This document shows, piece after piece, positions 1-6,473 of a DNA stretch of 15,819 bases; position 1 is the stretch's first letter, and every line of letters starts with the position of its first letter. The notes beneath the pieces were generated by a model. The model made no database searches. It was given only the letters and a program-made list of their open reading frames with translations, and had not been told where the DNA came from. The position numbers were made by a program, and so were the translations under genes. Source of the DNA: Actinomycetes bacterium (GTDB lineage: Bacteria; Actinomycetota; Actinomycetes; Actinomycetales; Cellulomonadaceae); contig JAEXEM010000178.1 of the NCBI GenBank assembly GCA_023401045.1, positions 1 to 15,819 of the forward strand. The letters run 5' to 3'.

Positions 1-2
1 CC

Positions 3-1496
3 GCCGGCACCGTGCACGTCGTCGGGCGCGAGGTGTCGTCGTTCACCCGCCGGCAGTGGCGCCCGCTGCGCGGCAGCGCGCTCGGGTTCGTCCCGCAGGA
101 CCCGCTGAGCTCGCTCGACCCGCTGCAGCGCGTCGGCGCCCAGGTCGGGGCCGCGCTCGCCGCCACCGGGTTCCCGCGCGACCGGGTCGCCGAGCGCGTC
201 GTCGAGCTGCTCGGGCACGTCGGCATCCCCGACCCCGTGCACAAGGCCCGCGCCTACCCGCACGAGCTGTCCGGCGGGCAGCTGCAGCGCGTGCTCATCG
301 CCGTCGCGATCGCCGCGCAGCCCGCGCTGCTCGTCGCCGACGAGCCGACGTCGGCCCTCGACGTCACCGTGCAGAAGCGCATCCTCGACCTCGTCGACGG
401 GCTGCGCGCCGAGCTCGGCCTCGGCGTCCTCTTCATCACGCACGACCTCGCGCTCGCCCAGGAGCGTGCCGACGAGGTCGTCGTGCTGCGCGACGGCGTC
501 GTGCGCGAGCACGGGGCCGTGCGGCAGGTGCTCGTCGCGCCGCGCGACCCGTACACCGTGACCCTGCTGGGCGACGCGCCGTCCTCCTCGCCCGACCGCT
601 ACCGCGACCGCGTGGCGGCGCGGGCCGCTGCCGTGGGGGAGCCGGTCGCCGAGGTCACCGGGGTGTCGAAGGCGTTCGCCGCGCGCGGGCGCGGCGGTGC
701 GGCGGTCCAGGCGCTCGACGACGTGTCCCTCACGCTGCGCCGCGGTTCGGTGCACGCACTCGTCGGGGAGTCCGGGTCGGGCAAGACGACGCTGGGCCGT
801 GTCCTCGCGGGGCTGACGGCGTTCGACACCGGGGAGGTGACGGTCGCAGGCCGGCGGCTGCCGGCGGAGCCCCCGTACGCCAACCCGTTCGCGCGCCGGC
901 TGCAGCTCGTCCACCAGAACGCGCTCGCGGCGCTGGACCCCCGGTACAGCGTGCGTCGCGTGCTCGAGGAGCCGCTGCGGGTGCACCGCCTCGTCGAGCG
1001 CACCGCGCGGCGGGAGCGTGTCGCGCAGGTGCTCGAGCAGGTCGCACTGCCGTCCGACGTCCTGCTGCGCGGCGTCCGGGAGCTCTCCGGCGGGCAGCGG
1101 CAGCGCGTCGCGCTCGCCCGCACGCTGCTGCTCGAGCCGGACGTGCTCGTCCTCGACGAGCCGACGTCGGCCCTCGACGTCACCGTGCAGGCGCAGATCG
1201 TCGAGCTGCTGCTGCGGCTGCAGGAGGACCGCGGCCTGTCCTACCTGTTCGTCACGCACGACCTCGGGCTCGTTCGGCAGGTCGCCGACACGGTGACCGT
1301 GCTGCAACGGGGGAGGGTCGTCGAGCACGGGCCGGTCGACGTCGTGTTCGCCGACCCCCGCGAGCCGTACACGCGTGAGCTGCTCGACGCCGTGCCGCGC
1401 CCGCTGTCTCAGGATGCTCCCGTCACGGCCCGTCCGGGCGGGGCCCGGACGGGCGGGGTCCGCGCAGGTGCGTGGCAGGGCGTCGACCCCGGGTGA
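3..1496 (+). CDS. Dipeptide/oligopeptide ABC transporter, fused two-domain ATPase (5' partial)
   Basis: This protein powers import of peptides or nickel-like substrates by hydrolysing ATP on the cytoplasmic face of the membrane; it is a fusion equivalent to DppD plus DppF. The gene enters from the left edge, so the first Walker A motif is outside the window and the GTG at 12 is probably internal. Counting from that GTG, domain 1 shows the Q-loop (FVPQD, 26-30), signature LSGGQ (86-90), Walker B LLVADEPTSALD and H-loop THD (143-145). Domain 2 has a complete set: GESGSGKTT (252-260), Q302, LSGGQRQ (358-364), VLDEPTSALD and THD. The FADPREPYTREL segment is typical of the C-terminus of Dpp/Opp ATPases. 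Family assignment is secure; the substrate cannot be read from the sequence. The last ~30 residues are low-complexity, rich in Gly, Arg and Ala, and lie over a strong hairpin. Partner permeases would be upstream, outside the window. Confidence 0.93.
   Translation, partial: AGTVHVVGREVSSFTRRQWRPLRGSALGFVPQDPLSSLDPLQRVGAQVGAALAATGFPRDRVAERVVELLGHVGIPDPVHKARAYPHELSGGQLQRVLIAVAIAAQPALLVADEPTSALDVTVQKRILDLVDGLRAELGLGVLFITHDLALAQERADEVVVLRDGVVREHGAVRQVLVAPRDPYTVTLLGDAPSSSPDRYRDRVAARAAAVGEPVAEVTGVSKAFAARGRGGAAVQALDDVSLTLRRGSVHALVGESGSGKTTLGRVLAGLTAFDTGEVTVAGRRLPAEPPYANPFARRLQLVHQNALAALDPRYSVRRVLEEPLRVHRLVERTARRERVAQVLEQVALPSDVLLRGVRELSGGQRQRVALARTLLLEPDVLVLDEPTSALDVTVQAQIVELLLRLQEDRGLSYLFVTHDLGLVRQVADTVTVLQRGRVVEHGPVDVVFADPREPYTRELLDAVPRPLSQDAPVTARPGGARTGGVRAGAWQGVDPG
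1428..1454 (+). terminator. GC-rich hairpin in the 3' end of the ABC ATPase gene
   Basis: A 12-bp perfect stem (1428-1439 with 1443-1454) closes on a 3-nt loop, inside the codons for the low-complexity C-terminal tail. There is no T-run after it. It could be a U-less actinobacterial terminator, meaning the conserved protein really ends near it, or simply a structured coding segment. The next gene begins only 48 bp after the stop codon, so a role in separating the two transcripts is possible but unproven. Confidence 0.4.
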
Positions 1497-1544
1497 CCGA
1501 TCTGCCCCTGTCGGGGTGTCGGTGGCGTGCGGGAGGCTCGGGTC

Positions 1545-2516
1545 ATGAGCATCGAGCGGCGCGTCGTCGCCCAGTACCTCGCCGCCGCCCTCGTGTGGGG
1601 GTCGAGCTTCCTCTTCATGAAGGTCGCCCTCGACGGGCTGTCCCCGGCGCAGGTCGCCTCGGGCCGGCTGTGGCTCGGGGCCGTCACGCTCGTCGTCGTC
1701 ATGCTCGTCCTGCGGCGGACCTGGCCGCGCGGGTGGCGCACGTGGGCGCACCTCACGGTGCTCGGTGTGCTGCTGTGCGTCGTGCCGTTCCAGCTCTTCG
1801 CGTGGGCGGGCCAGCACCTCGCGTCCGGTCTGTCGAGCATCCTCAACGCGACGACGCCGCTCATGACCTCCCTCGCGGTGGCGCTCGTGCTGCCCGCCGA
1901 ACGGCTCACCGCCCGGCAGCGCCTCGGGCTGCTCGTCGGGGGCATCGGTGTCGTCGTCGTCATCGGCCCGTGGACCTACCTCGGCGGTGACGTCGACGCC
2001 TCGTTGCCCGCGGTGCTCGCCTGCCTCGGCGCGACCGCCTGCTACGGGCTCGGCATGACGTACCTGCGGCGGTTCGTCGCGCCGCTCGGGCTGTCCGCCG
2101 AGACCGTCGCCGCCGGGCAGATCGGCGTCGCCGCGCTCCTCGTGCTGCTCGCGGCGCCCGTCGCGGCGTCCGGCCCGGTGACGCTCACGTGGCCCGTGGT
2201 CCTGTCGATGGTCGGCCTCGGCGCGCTCGGCACCGGCCTGGCGTACGTGTGGAACACGCGCGTCGTCGTCGCGTGGGGCGCGCAGCGGGCGTCCACCGTC
2301 ACCTACCTCACGCCGGTGGTCGGGGTGCTGCTCGGCATCCTCGTGCTGGGGGAGCGGCTGCACTGGTACGAGCCGGTCGGAGGGCTGCTCGTCGTCCTCG
2401 GCGTCGTCGTCGCGCAGCGGGCCGCACGGCGCCCCGTCGTCGCCGTGGCCGAGCCGACGCCGCAGGTCCCGGCACCGACCGCCGACGGAGCCGATTTGGA
2501 CGCACGCCCCACCTGA
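1545..2516 (+). CDS. EamA/DMT-superfamily metabolite exporter
   Basis: A 323-residue integral membrane protein with ten predicted hydrophobic segments in two EamA repeats, the layout of the drug/metabolite transporter superfamily. Repeat 1 starts with LVWGSSFLFMKVAL (about 17-29) and contains SGLSSILNATTPLMTSL (about 94-110). Repeat 2 ends with TVTYLTPVVGVLLGILVLGERL (251-272); the closing GE-R-L motif is a family hallmark. The ~30-residue C-terminal tail is rich in Pro, Ala and Asp and should be cytoplasmic. The ATG at 1545 was chosen over the in-frame GTG at 1527 because GGGAGG (1531-1536) sits 8 nt before it. Members export amino acids, metabolites or drugs; the substrate here cannot be predicted. 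It lies 48 bp after the ATPase gene on the same strand. Confidence 0.9.
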   Translation: MSIERRVVAQYLAAALVWGSSFLFMKVALDGLSPAQVASGRLWLGAVTLVVVMLVLRRTWPRGWRTWAHLTVLGVLLCVVPFQLFAWAGQHLASGLSSILNATTPLMTSLAVALVLPAERLTARQRLGLLVGGIGVVVVIGPWTYLGGDVDASLPAVLACLGATACYGLGMTYLRRFVAPLGLSAETVAAGQIGVAALLVLLAAPVAASGPVTLTWPVVLSMVGLGALGTGLAYVWNTRVVVAWGAQRASTVTYLTPVVGVLLGILVLGERLHWYEPVGGLLVVLGVVVAQRAARRPVVAVAEPTPQVPAPTADGADLDARPT

Positions 2517-2524
2517 CGTATGGT
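2496..2524 (+). promoter_or_regulatory. Putative promoter of tRNA-fMet
   Basis: TTGGAC (2496-2501), a 17-nt spacer, then TATGGT (2519-2524), which is close to the housekeeping sigma consensus. Transcription would start near 2531, about 5 nt before the mature tRNA 5' end. The -35 box and most of the spacer lie within the last codons of the DMT exporter. Confidence 0.6.
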
Positions 2525-2535
2525 TATCAAGCCGA

Positions 2536-2609
2536 CGCGGGGTGGAGCAGCTCGGTAGCTCGCTGGGCTCATAACCCAGAGGTCGCAGGTTCAAATCCTG
2601 CCCCCGCTA
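2536..2609 (+). tRNA. Initiator tRNA-fMet (anticodon CAT)
   Basis: A complete cloverleaf: acceptor 2536-2542 with 2602-2608, D-stem GAGC/GCTC, anticodon stem CTGGG (2563-2567) with CCCAG (2575-2579), loop CTCATAA with CAT at 2570-2572, T-stem GCAGG/CCTGC with loop TTCAAAT, and discriminator A2609. Three hallmarks mark it as the initiator and not an elongator: the unpaired 1-72 position (C against T), three consecutive G-C pairs at the base of the anticodon stem, and the A11-T24 pair in the D-stem. CCA is not encoded (CAA follows), so it must be added after transcription. The gene starts 19 bp after the DMT exporter stop and is followed at once by a strong terminator. Confidence 0.97.
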
Positions 2610-2614
2610 CAAGA

Positions 2615-2652
2615 AGACGAAGGCCCGGACCACACGGTCCGGGCCTTCGTCG
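2615..2652 (+). terminator. Transcription terminator after tRNA-fMet
   Basis: A perfect inverted repeat: 15 bp (2616-2630 with 2637-2651), extended by a C-G pair (2631/2636) that leaves a 4-nt loop. No U-run follows, which is usual in high-GC actinobacteria. Its position 6 nt after the tRNA supports termination of the tRNA transcript; the exporter mRNA may end here too. Confidence 0.85.
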
Positions 2653-2727
2653 TGCACGGCGCGGCCGGGGACGTGCGTCACGCGTGCGGTGGGCAGGACG
2701 TCCCCGTCGGCCCCGGCGGTCCGTCGA

Positions 2728-2733
2728 TAGAGT
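2728..2733 (+). promoter_or_regulatory. Possible -10 element of the TrhA gene
   Basis: TAGAGT matches the actinobacterial -10 pattern TAnnnT and lies 46 bp before the chosen GTG start, after the tRNA terminator. No convincing -35 is seen 17-18 nt upstream (GTCGG-like), so this is weak evidence. The interval 2653-2779 otherwise shows nothing recognisable. Confidence 0.3.
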
Positions 2734-2779
2734 CGGCGGCGGAGCGGCCCTGTCGACGGTGCCCTCCGGGAGGGCGGCA

Positions 2780-3475
2780 GTGGAGACGACGTCAGCGGGC
2801 GCGACGCCCCTGCGCAGCCGGGACGGCAGCGTCCACGTCACCGACGAGCGGATCAACACGATCACGCACCTCGTGGCGAGCTGCTTCGCCCTCGTCGGCG
2901 CGGCCCTGCTCATCGCCCAGGCGAGCGTCGAGGGTGACCCCTGGAAGATCGTCGGCCTCGCCGTCTACGGGTTCTCGGTCATCACGCTGTTCGTCGCCAG
3001 CACCCTGCACCACGGCATCGACGGCGGCCCGCGGGTCAACGAGGTGCTGCGCACCATGGACTACGCCTCGGTCTTCCTGCTCATCGCGGGGAGCATCACC
3101 CCGATGGTGCTCGTGCTCTTCCGCAACACCTTCGGGTGGGCGGTGCTGGGCGCGGTGTGGGCGATCGCCGCCGGCGGGATCGCGCTGCGCTCGACGCTGC
3201 GCGACCTGCCGAAGTACGTCACCAGCACCCTCTACATCGCGCTCGGCTGGGTCTCGGTGGTCCTCGTCGGCGCCGGCGTGCCGTTGCCGTTCGGTGCGTA
3301 CGCGCTGCTCGCGGCCGGCGGCCTCGTCTACAGCGTCGGCTTCGTCATCTTCGTCGTCGAGCGACCCAACCCGGTCCCCGGCGTGCTGGGCTTCCACGAG
3401 ATCTGGCACGTGCTCGTCGTGGTCGCCGCGGTGCTGCACTACCTGCTCATGTACCGGTACGTGCTGCCGGCGTAG
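2780..3475 (+). CDS. trhA: TrhA / hemolysin III family membrane protein
   Basis: A 231-residue protein with seven hydrophobic segments, of the hemolysin III (YqfA/TrhA) branch of the PAQR/CREST superfamily. Conserved positions visible are ERINTITH (23-30) before TM1, the S74-x3-H78 pair in STLHH, D94 in RTMDYAS, and the C-terminal HEIWH (206-210). In this superfamily these Ser, Asp and His residues form a metal site in the membrane. Bacterial members have been linked to membrane-lipid homeostasis; true haemolytic activity is doubtful. The GTG at 2780 was chosen because GGGAGGG (2768-2774) lies 5 nt before it and the family starts close to this point; an in-frame GTG at 2759 lacks such a site. 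The gene is isolated by the tRNA terminator upstream and a convergent gene downstream. Confidence 0.88.
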   Translation: METTSAGATPLRSRDGSVHVTDERINTITHLVASCFALVGAALLIAQASVEGDPWKIVGLAVYGFSVITLFVASTLHHGIDGGPRVNEVLRTMDYASVFLLIAGSITPMVLVLFRNTFGWAVLGAVWAIAAGGIALRSTLRDLPKYVTSTLYIALGWVSVVLVGAGVPLPFGAYALLAAGGLVYSVGFVIFVVERPNPVPGVLGFHEIWHVLVVVAAVLHYLLMYRYVLPA

Positions 3476-3541
3476 GTGAGGTCGTGGTGAAGTGCCGGTG
3501 CCGCTCGTGCGCAATGGTGCTGGACCGCGTGTGGAACGTCA

Positions 3542-4132
3542 TTATTCTGGTCGATATGCCTGCTGCTCCCGTCCCGGGGTGACCCTGTTTATCTGTAGGT
3601 ATCCGTCCTCGTCCACTGTGACATCGGACAGCATGAAGTATGCCCTGGCTTCGAGACGTCGAGATCGGCGCGACCGACGTCGCCTGTCCAGGGTAAGTAG
3701 TAGCAGTTCCAACGCCTCTTGCGCTCGCAGCGCAGAGCGCCATGCTTCAGTCTTCCGGTACTCGGCGGGGTCCACTTCCAGAGCGGCCTTGACATACGAC
3801 AGGGCGCTTGCTGCGGTGGCCCAAGGCAGACCGGCAACCATGAGAGCCATCTGCGCTTCGTTCAGCAGCTTCCGATTGTCCGGACTTAGGGGTAGCGGGC
3901 GACGGGGTGACGTGGCCCAAACGTCTCCCTCGAAGTAGTTGACGTCTCTTGAGACGAGTTGCGCGGCCTTCTGCTGGACGAGCGGTGTTAACGCCCCGAC
4001 CGCCTTCCTTGCCGAAAGGTCTTCGACCTTCTGCCGGTCGAGAGCCGATAATCGGAACGTGAGAACCGAGCCGAGAAACCCGCCGATCAGGGTAAACAGG
4101 GCGGGGATCGTCACGAGCAGGACATCCTTCAT
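3542..4132 (-). CDS. Hypothetical single-pass membrane protein, lower GC
   Basis: I do not recognise this 196-residue protein. Residues about 3-26 form one hydrophobic helix rich in Leu, Gly, Phe and Thr, likely a signal anchor. A mostly helical soluble part with charged residues follows, including LDRQKVEDLSARK just after the membrane and a very Arg-rich stretch DRRRRSRRSRRLEAR (about residues 153-167). The ATG at 4132 has AAGGAG 9 nt upstream; an upstream GTG at 4156 is in frame but lacks a clear site. Base composition is visibly lower in GC than every neighbour, roughly 55-60% by eye, and third positions are mixed, which suggests horizontal acquisition. It converges on trhA (66-bp gap with no clear terminator) and lies beside a transposase remnant. 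No function is assigned; the frame is intact and the ribosome site is good, so it is probably expressed. Confidence 0.7.
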   Translation of the reverse strand: MKDVLLVTIPALFTLIGGFLGSVLTFRLSALDRQKVEDLSARKAVGALTPLVQQKAAQLVSRDVNYFEGDVWATSPRRPLPLSPDNRKLLNEAQMALMVAGLPWATAASALSYVKAALEVDPAEYRKTEAWRSALRAQEALELLLLTLDRRRRSRRSRRLEARAYFMLSDVTVDEDGYLQINRVTPGREQQAYRPE

Positions 4133-4329
4133 CGTCGTTCGCTCCTTCCCTCTCACCTAACCGTGCGCCGGGACCTACGTGCCTGCCAGAGTCAATCGAC
4201 CCCCCGTCCAGTTCTTCGGCGTCCGCGCTGGCGATGGGGACCCCGGGAGGGAGCCGTACCACTCACCGGAGAGTCGCAGAGTGGAGCGACGCGGAGCGCG
4301 GAGGCCACTGCGCCTGCGCCGGATCTCTC
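4133..4329. other. Intergenic region between the hypothetical gene and the transposase remnant
   Basis: About 200 bp between two divergent units. A TTGACT on the minus strand (near 4190-4195) could be a -35 for the hypothetical gene, but no good -10 is spaced correctly. I looked for an IS terminal inverted repeat paired with sequence on the far side of the transposase remnant and saw none. Nothing else is recognisable. Confidence 0.35.
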
Positions 4330-4626
4330 GTGGGACGTCGAGGGTCTCCGCCGGAGTTTCGGCGCAGAGTGCTGGACCTGGTCACCAGCGGACGCTCCGT
4401 CGCGGACGTCGCTCGCGGCTTCGGGATCAGCGAGGAGTCGATCTACACCTGGCGGCGCCAGGACCGCATCGACCGCGGGCTTGCCCCAGGGCTGACGTCA
4501 GCGGAGAAGGCCGAGGCGACCGCGGCCAAACGCAGGATCGCCGAGCTGGAGGCCGAGCAGGCGGTGCACCGGCGAGCCAGTGAGCCGCTGGGGAAGATGG
4601 TGCCCCCAGAAGCCATTCACAATCAT
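4330..4626 (+). pseudogene. IS3-type transposase OrfA remnant
   Basis: From the GTG at 4330 the reading frame gives the OrfA pattern of IS3-family elements. There is a helix-turn-helix with PPEFRRRVLDLV, then GRSVADVARGFGISEESIYTWRRQ, then DRGLAPGLTSAEKAE. A leucine-zipper-like segment KRRIAELEAEQAVHRRASEPLGKMVPP follows. Intact relatives end shortly after the VPP motif and are followed by OrfB with the DDE catalytic domain, expressed by frameshifting. Here the match stops near 4610-4626, no stop codon follows, and the frame runs on as antisense of the exporter gene until 6585. No OrfB sequence is recognisable in any frame. The element is therefore truncated and inactive. It binds no partner in this window; its presence marks past transposition next to the lower-GC hypothetical gene. 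Confidence 0.8.
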
Positions 4627-4764
4627 GTGTCCACCGTCAGGTCAAGGCGGAGACAGGCTCCGCATCCGGGACCGCACGAGGGTTGCGTTTGCGGCCCGCA
4701 CCCCTCGCTGGACGGTGGCGTGCACCTTGCGGAGGCGCGTTTCCGCGTCGGCGACGCGGGTGGC

Positions 4765-6387
4765 TCAGACCTTGTCCCCCGAGCGGGCGCCGCGCGCACG
4801 CCGCGAGGCGCCGTGCCCACCGCTGCCGCCGGCCCCCGGCGCACCCGTGTGCGGCAGCGCGAACGTCGCGGCCACACCCACCAGCAGCACGCCCGCGGCG
4901 ATCCCGGTGGTGATCCGGCTGGCGTCGACGAGGGCCTGCTCGGCCTCGACGGCGGCGTCGGCGGTGGCCGGGTTCGCGGCCAGGCCGGGAATCGCGGCGC
5001 CGGCGCTCTCGTGGACGGCCTCGACGACGGCCTGCTGCTGCTCGGGCGGCAGACCGCTGTCGGCGAGACGGTTCTCGGTGTGCGACGTCGTCGTGGCGAT
5101 GAGCAGGCCGCCGAGCAGTGCGACGCCGAGCGCGGAGCCGAGCTGGCGGACGGTCGTCTGGAAGCCGGAGGCCTGGCCGCTCTCGGCGACGGGGACGTCG
5201 ACGAGGATGACGCTCGTCAGCTGGGCGGTGGCCATGCCGACACCGACGCCGTAGACGAACAGCCACGCGGCGATGACCGGGGCGGGCACGGTGAGGCTCA
5301 TCGTGAGCGCGAGCCCGCCGATGGCGACCGCCTCGAGCCCGAGCCCGATGCGGACCACGGCCGTCTGACCGAGCCGTGCCGACAGGCGCGGGGTCGCGCC
5401 GGAGACGAGGAACGTGCCGAGCGCGAGGAACAGCAGGATCCAGCCCGTCCCGAGCGCCGAGTAGCCGAGCGCCCCCTGCAGCAGCAGCGGCAGGGTGAAG
5501 AGCAGGCCGAACTCGCCGAGGGCGACGATGAGCGCCGCGATGACGCCGAACCGGAACGAGCGGATGCCGAGCAGGCCGAGGTCGACGAGCACGATCCTGT
5601 CGGCCGCGGCTCGCCGCCGTTCGACGACGACGAACGCCACGACGAGCAGCACGCCACCGGCCAGGGCGAACGGCACGGGGGACAGGCCGCCGTCCTCGGT
5701 GCGCCACCAGCCGTAGTAGTCGCCCTCGATGAGGCCGAAGACGATGCCGGCCAGTCCGATGCTCGACAGCAGCACGCCGGGCACGTCCGCGCCGCGGCGC
5801 AGGGAGGTGTCACGCGTCTCGTCGAGGGTGCGGGAGATGCCGTAGAGCGCGAGCAGCCCGAACGGGATGTTGAGCCAGAAGGCCCACCGCCAGGACACGT
5901 CGGTGGCGAGCCAGCCGCCGAGCAGCGGGCCGACGGCGGCCATGCCGCCGATCGTCGAGCCCCAGATCGCGAACGCGATCCCGCGTGCGCGGCCGGTGAA
6001 CATCGCGTTGAGCGTCGACAGCGTGCTCGGCAGGACCATCGCCGCACCGAGGCCCTGCACGAACCGCGAGGCGATGAGCATCGCGGGGTTGACCGCGCCA
6101 CCCGCGCCGAGGCTCGCGACCATGAAGAGGACGAGGCCGATCGCGTAGAGGCGCTTGCGCCCGTAGAGGTCGCCGATGCGCCCGACGGTGAGCATGAGCG
6201 AGGCGAAGACGAGCGCGTAGATGGCGTTCATCCACTGCGCACCGGCGGCGTCGAGGCCGAGGTCCTCGATGACGACGGGGAGGGCGACGTTGACGATCGT
6301 CGCGTCCATGATGACGAGGGACACGCCCAGCGAGAGCGTGGCCATCGCCCACCAGTGGCGGCGAGGGATGGGGGTGGTGTCTGTCAT
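4765..6387 (-). CDS. MFS multidrug exporter, DHA2 family (14 TM, EmrB/QacA type)
   Basis: A 540-residue proton-driven exporter of the DHA2 branch of the major facilitator superfamily. Motif D1 (MDATIVNVALPVVIEDL, 27-43) is in TM1. Motif A (GRIGDLYGRKRLY, 69-81) is in loop 2-3. The SRFVQGLGAAMVLPS segment lies at about 107-121, and antiporter motif C (GGMAAVGPLLGGW) is near 147-159. SWRWAFWLNIPFG (165-177) is also typical. Hydrophobic segments continue to about residue 520, consistent with 14 TMs, before a Gly/Arg-rich tail. The ATG at 6387 is preceded by GAGG at 6 nt; this start puts TM1 at the usual distance from the N-terminus, unlike longer in-frame starts to 6453. It probably confers resistance to drugs or toxic amphiphiles; the substrate is unknown. 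A palindrome lies 58 bp upstream. No TetR or MarR gene is adjacent. Confidence 0.92.
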   Translation of the reverse strand: MTDTTPIPRRHWWAMATLSLGVSLVIMDATIVNVALPVVIEDLGLDAAGAQWMNAIYALVFASLMLTVGRIGDLYGRKRLYAIGLVLFMVASLGAGGAVNPAMLIASRFVQGLGAAMVLPSTLSTLNAMFTGRARGIAFAIWGSTIGGMAAVGPLLGGWLATDVSWRWAFWLNIPFGLLALYGISRTLDETRDTSLRRGADVPGVLLSSIGLAGIVFGLIEGDYYGWWRTEDGGLSPVPFALAGGVLLVVAFVVVERRRAAADRIVLVDLGLLGIRSFRFGVIAALIVALGEFGLLFTLPLLLQGALGYSALGTGWILLFLALGTFLVSGATPRLSARLGQTAVVRIGLGLEAVAIGGLALTMSLTVPAPVIAAWLFVYGVGVGMATAQLTSVILVDVPVAESGQASGFQTTVRQLGSALGVALLGGLLIATTTSHTENRLADSGLPPEQQQAVVEAVHESAGAAIPGLAANPATADAAVEAEQALVDASRITTGIAAGVLLVGVAATFALPHTGAPGAGGSGGHGASRRARGARSGDKV

Positions 6388-6436
6388 GAGGTTCCTCACG
6401 AGCTGTCGTGGGGCCGGGTCCCTCTCGGCCATGACG

Positions 6437-6464
6437 ACGCTACATCCCGACACCGGTGTCGGGA
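6437..6464 (-). promoter_or_regulatory. Putative exporter promoter with a 20-bp palindromic operator
   Basis: TCCCGACACCGGTGTCGGGA (6445-6464) is a perfect 20-bp palindrome in the 86-bp gap between the DeoR gene stop and the exporter start. On the minus strand it is followed two bases later by TAGCGT (6442-6437), a TAnnnT-type -10, so the palindrome would fill the spacer, a classic repressor position. A weak TTTCCC would be the -35. Uninterrupted dyad symmetry and no U-run favour an operator for a TetR-like dimer over a terminator for the DeoR transcript, though an 8-bp stem with a CCGG loop could form in RNA. Confidence 0.55.
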
Positions 6465-6473
6465 AAACCGGCC

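Noticed and set aside
2536..2609. tRNA-fMet as an integration site for the nearby low-GC patch
   Set aside because: I saw no repeat of the tRNA 3' end near 3480-4760, no integrase, and the intact trhA gene lies between.
2189..2779. N-terminal extension of the TrhA frame through the tRNA gene
   Set aside because: The frame is open back to 2189 but crosses the DMT exporter, the tRNA and a terminator; a good ribosome site at 2768-2774 places the start at 2780.
3476..3541. Bidirectional terminator between trhA and the convergent hypothetical gene
   Set aside because: No stable inverted repeat was found in this 66-bp gap.
4179..4583. Alternative plus-strand open frames over the transposase remnant
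   Set aside because: Only the frame from 4330 shows the helix-turn-helix and zipper of OrfA; the others are Arg-rich shadows.
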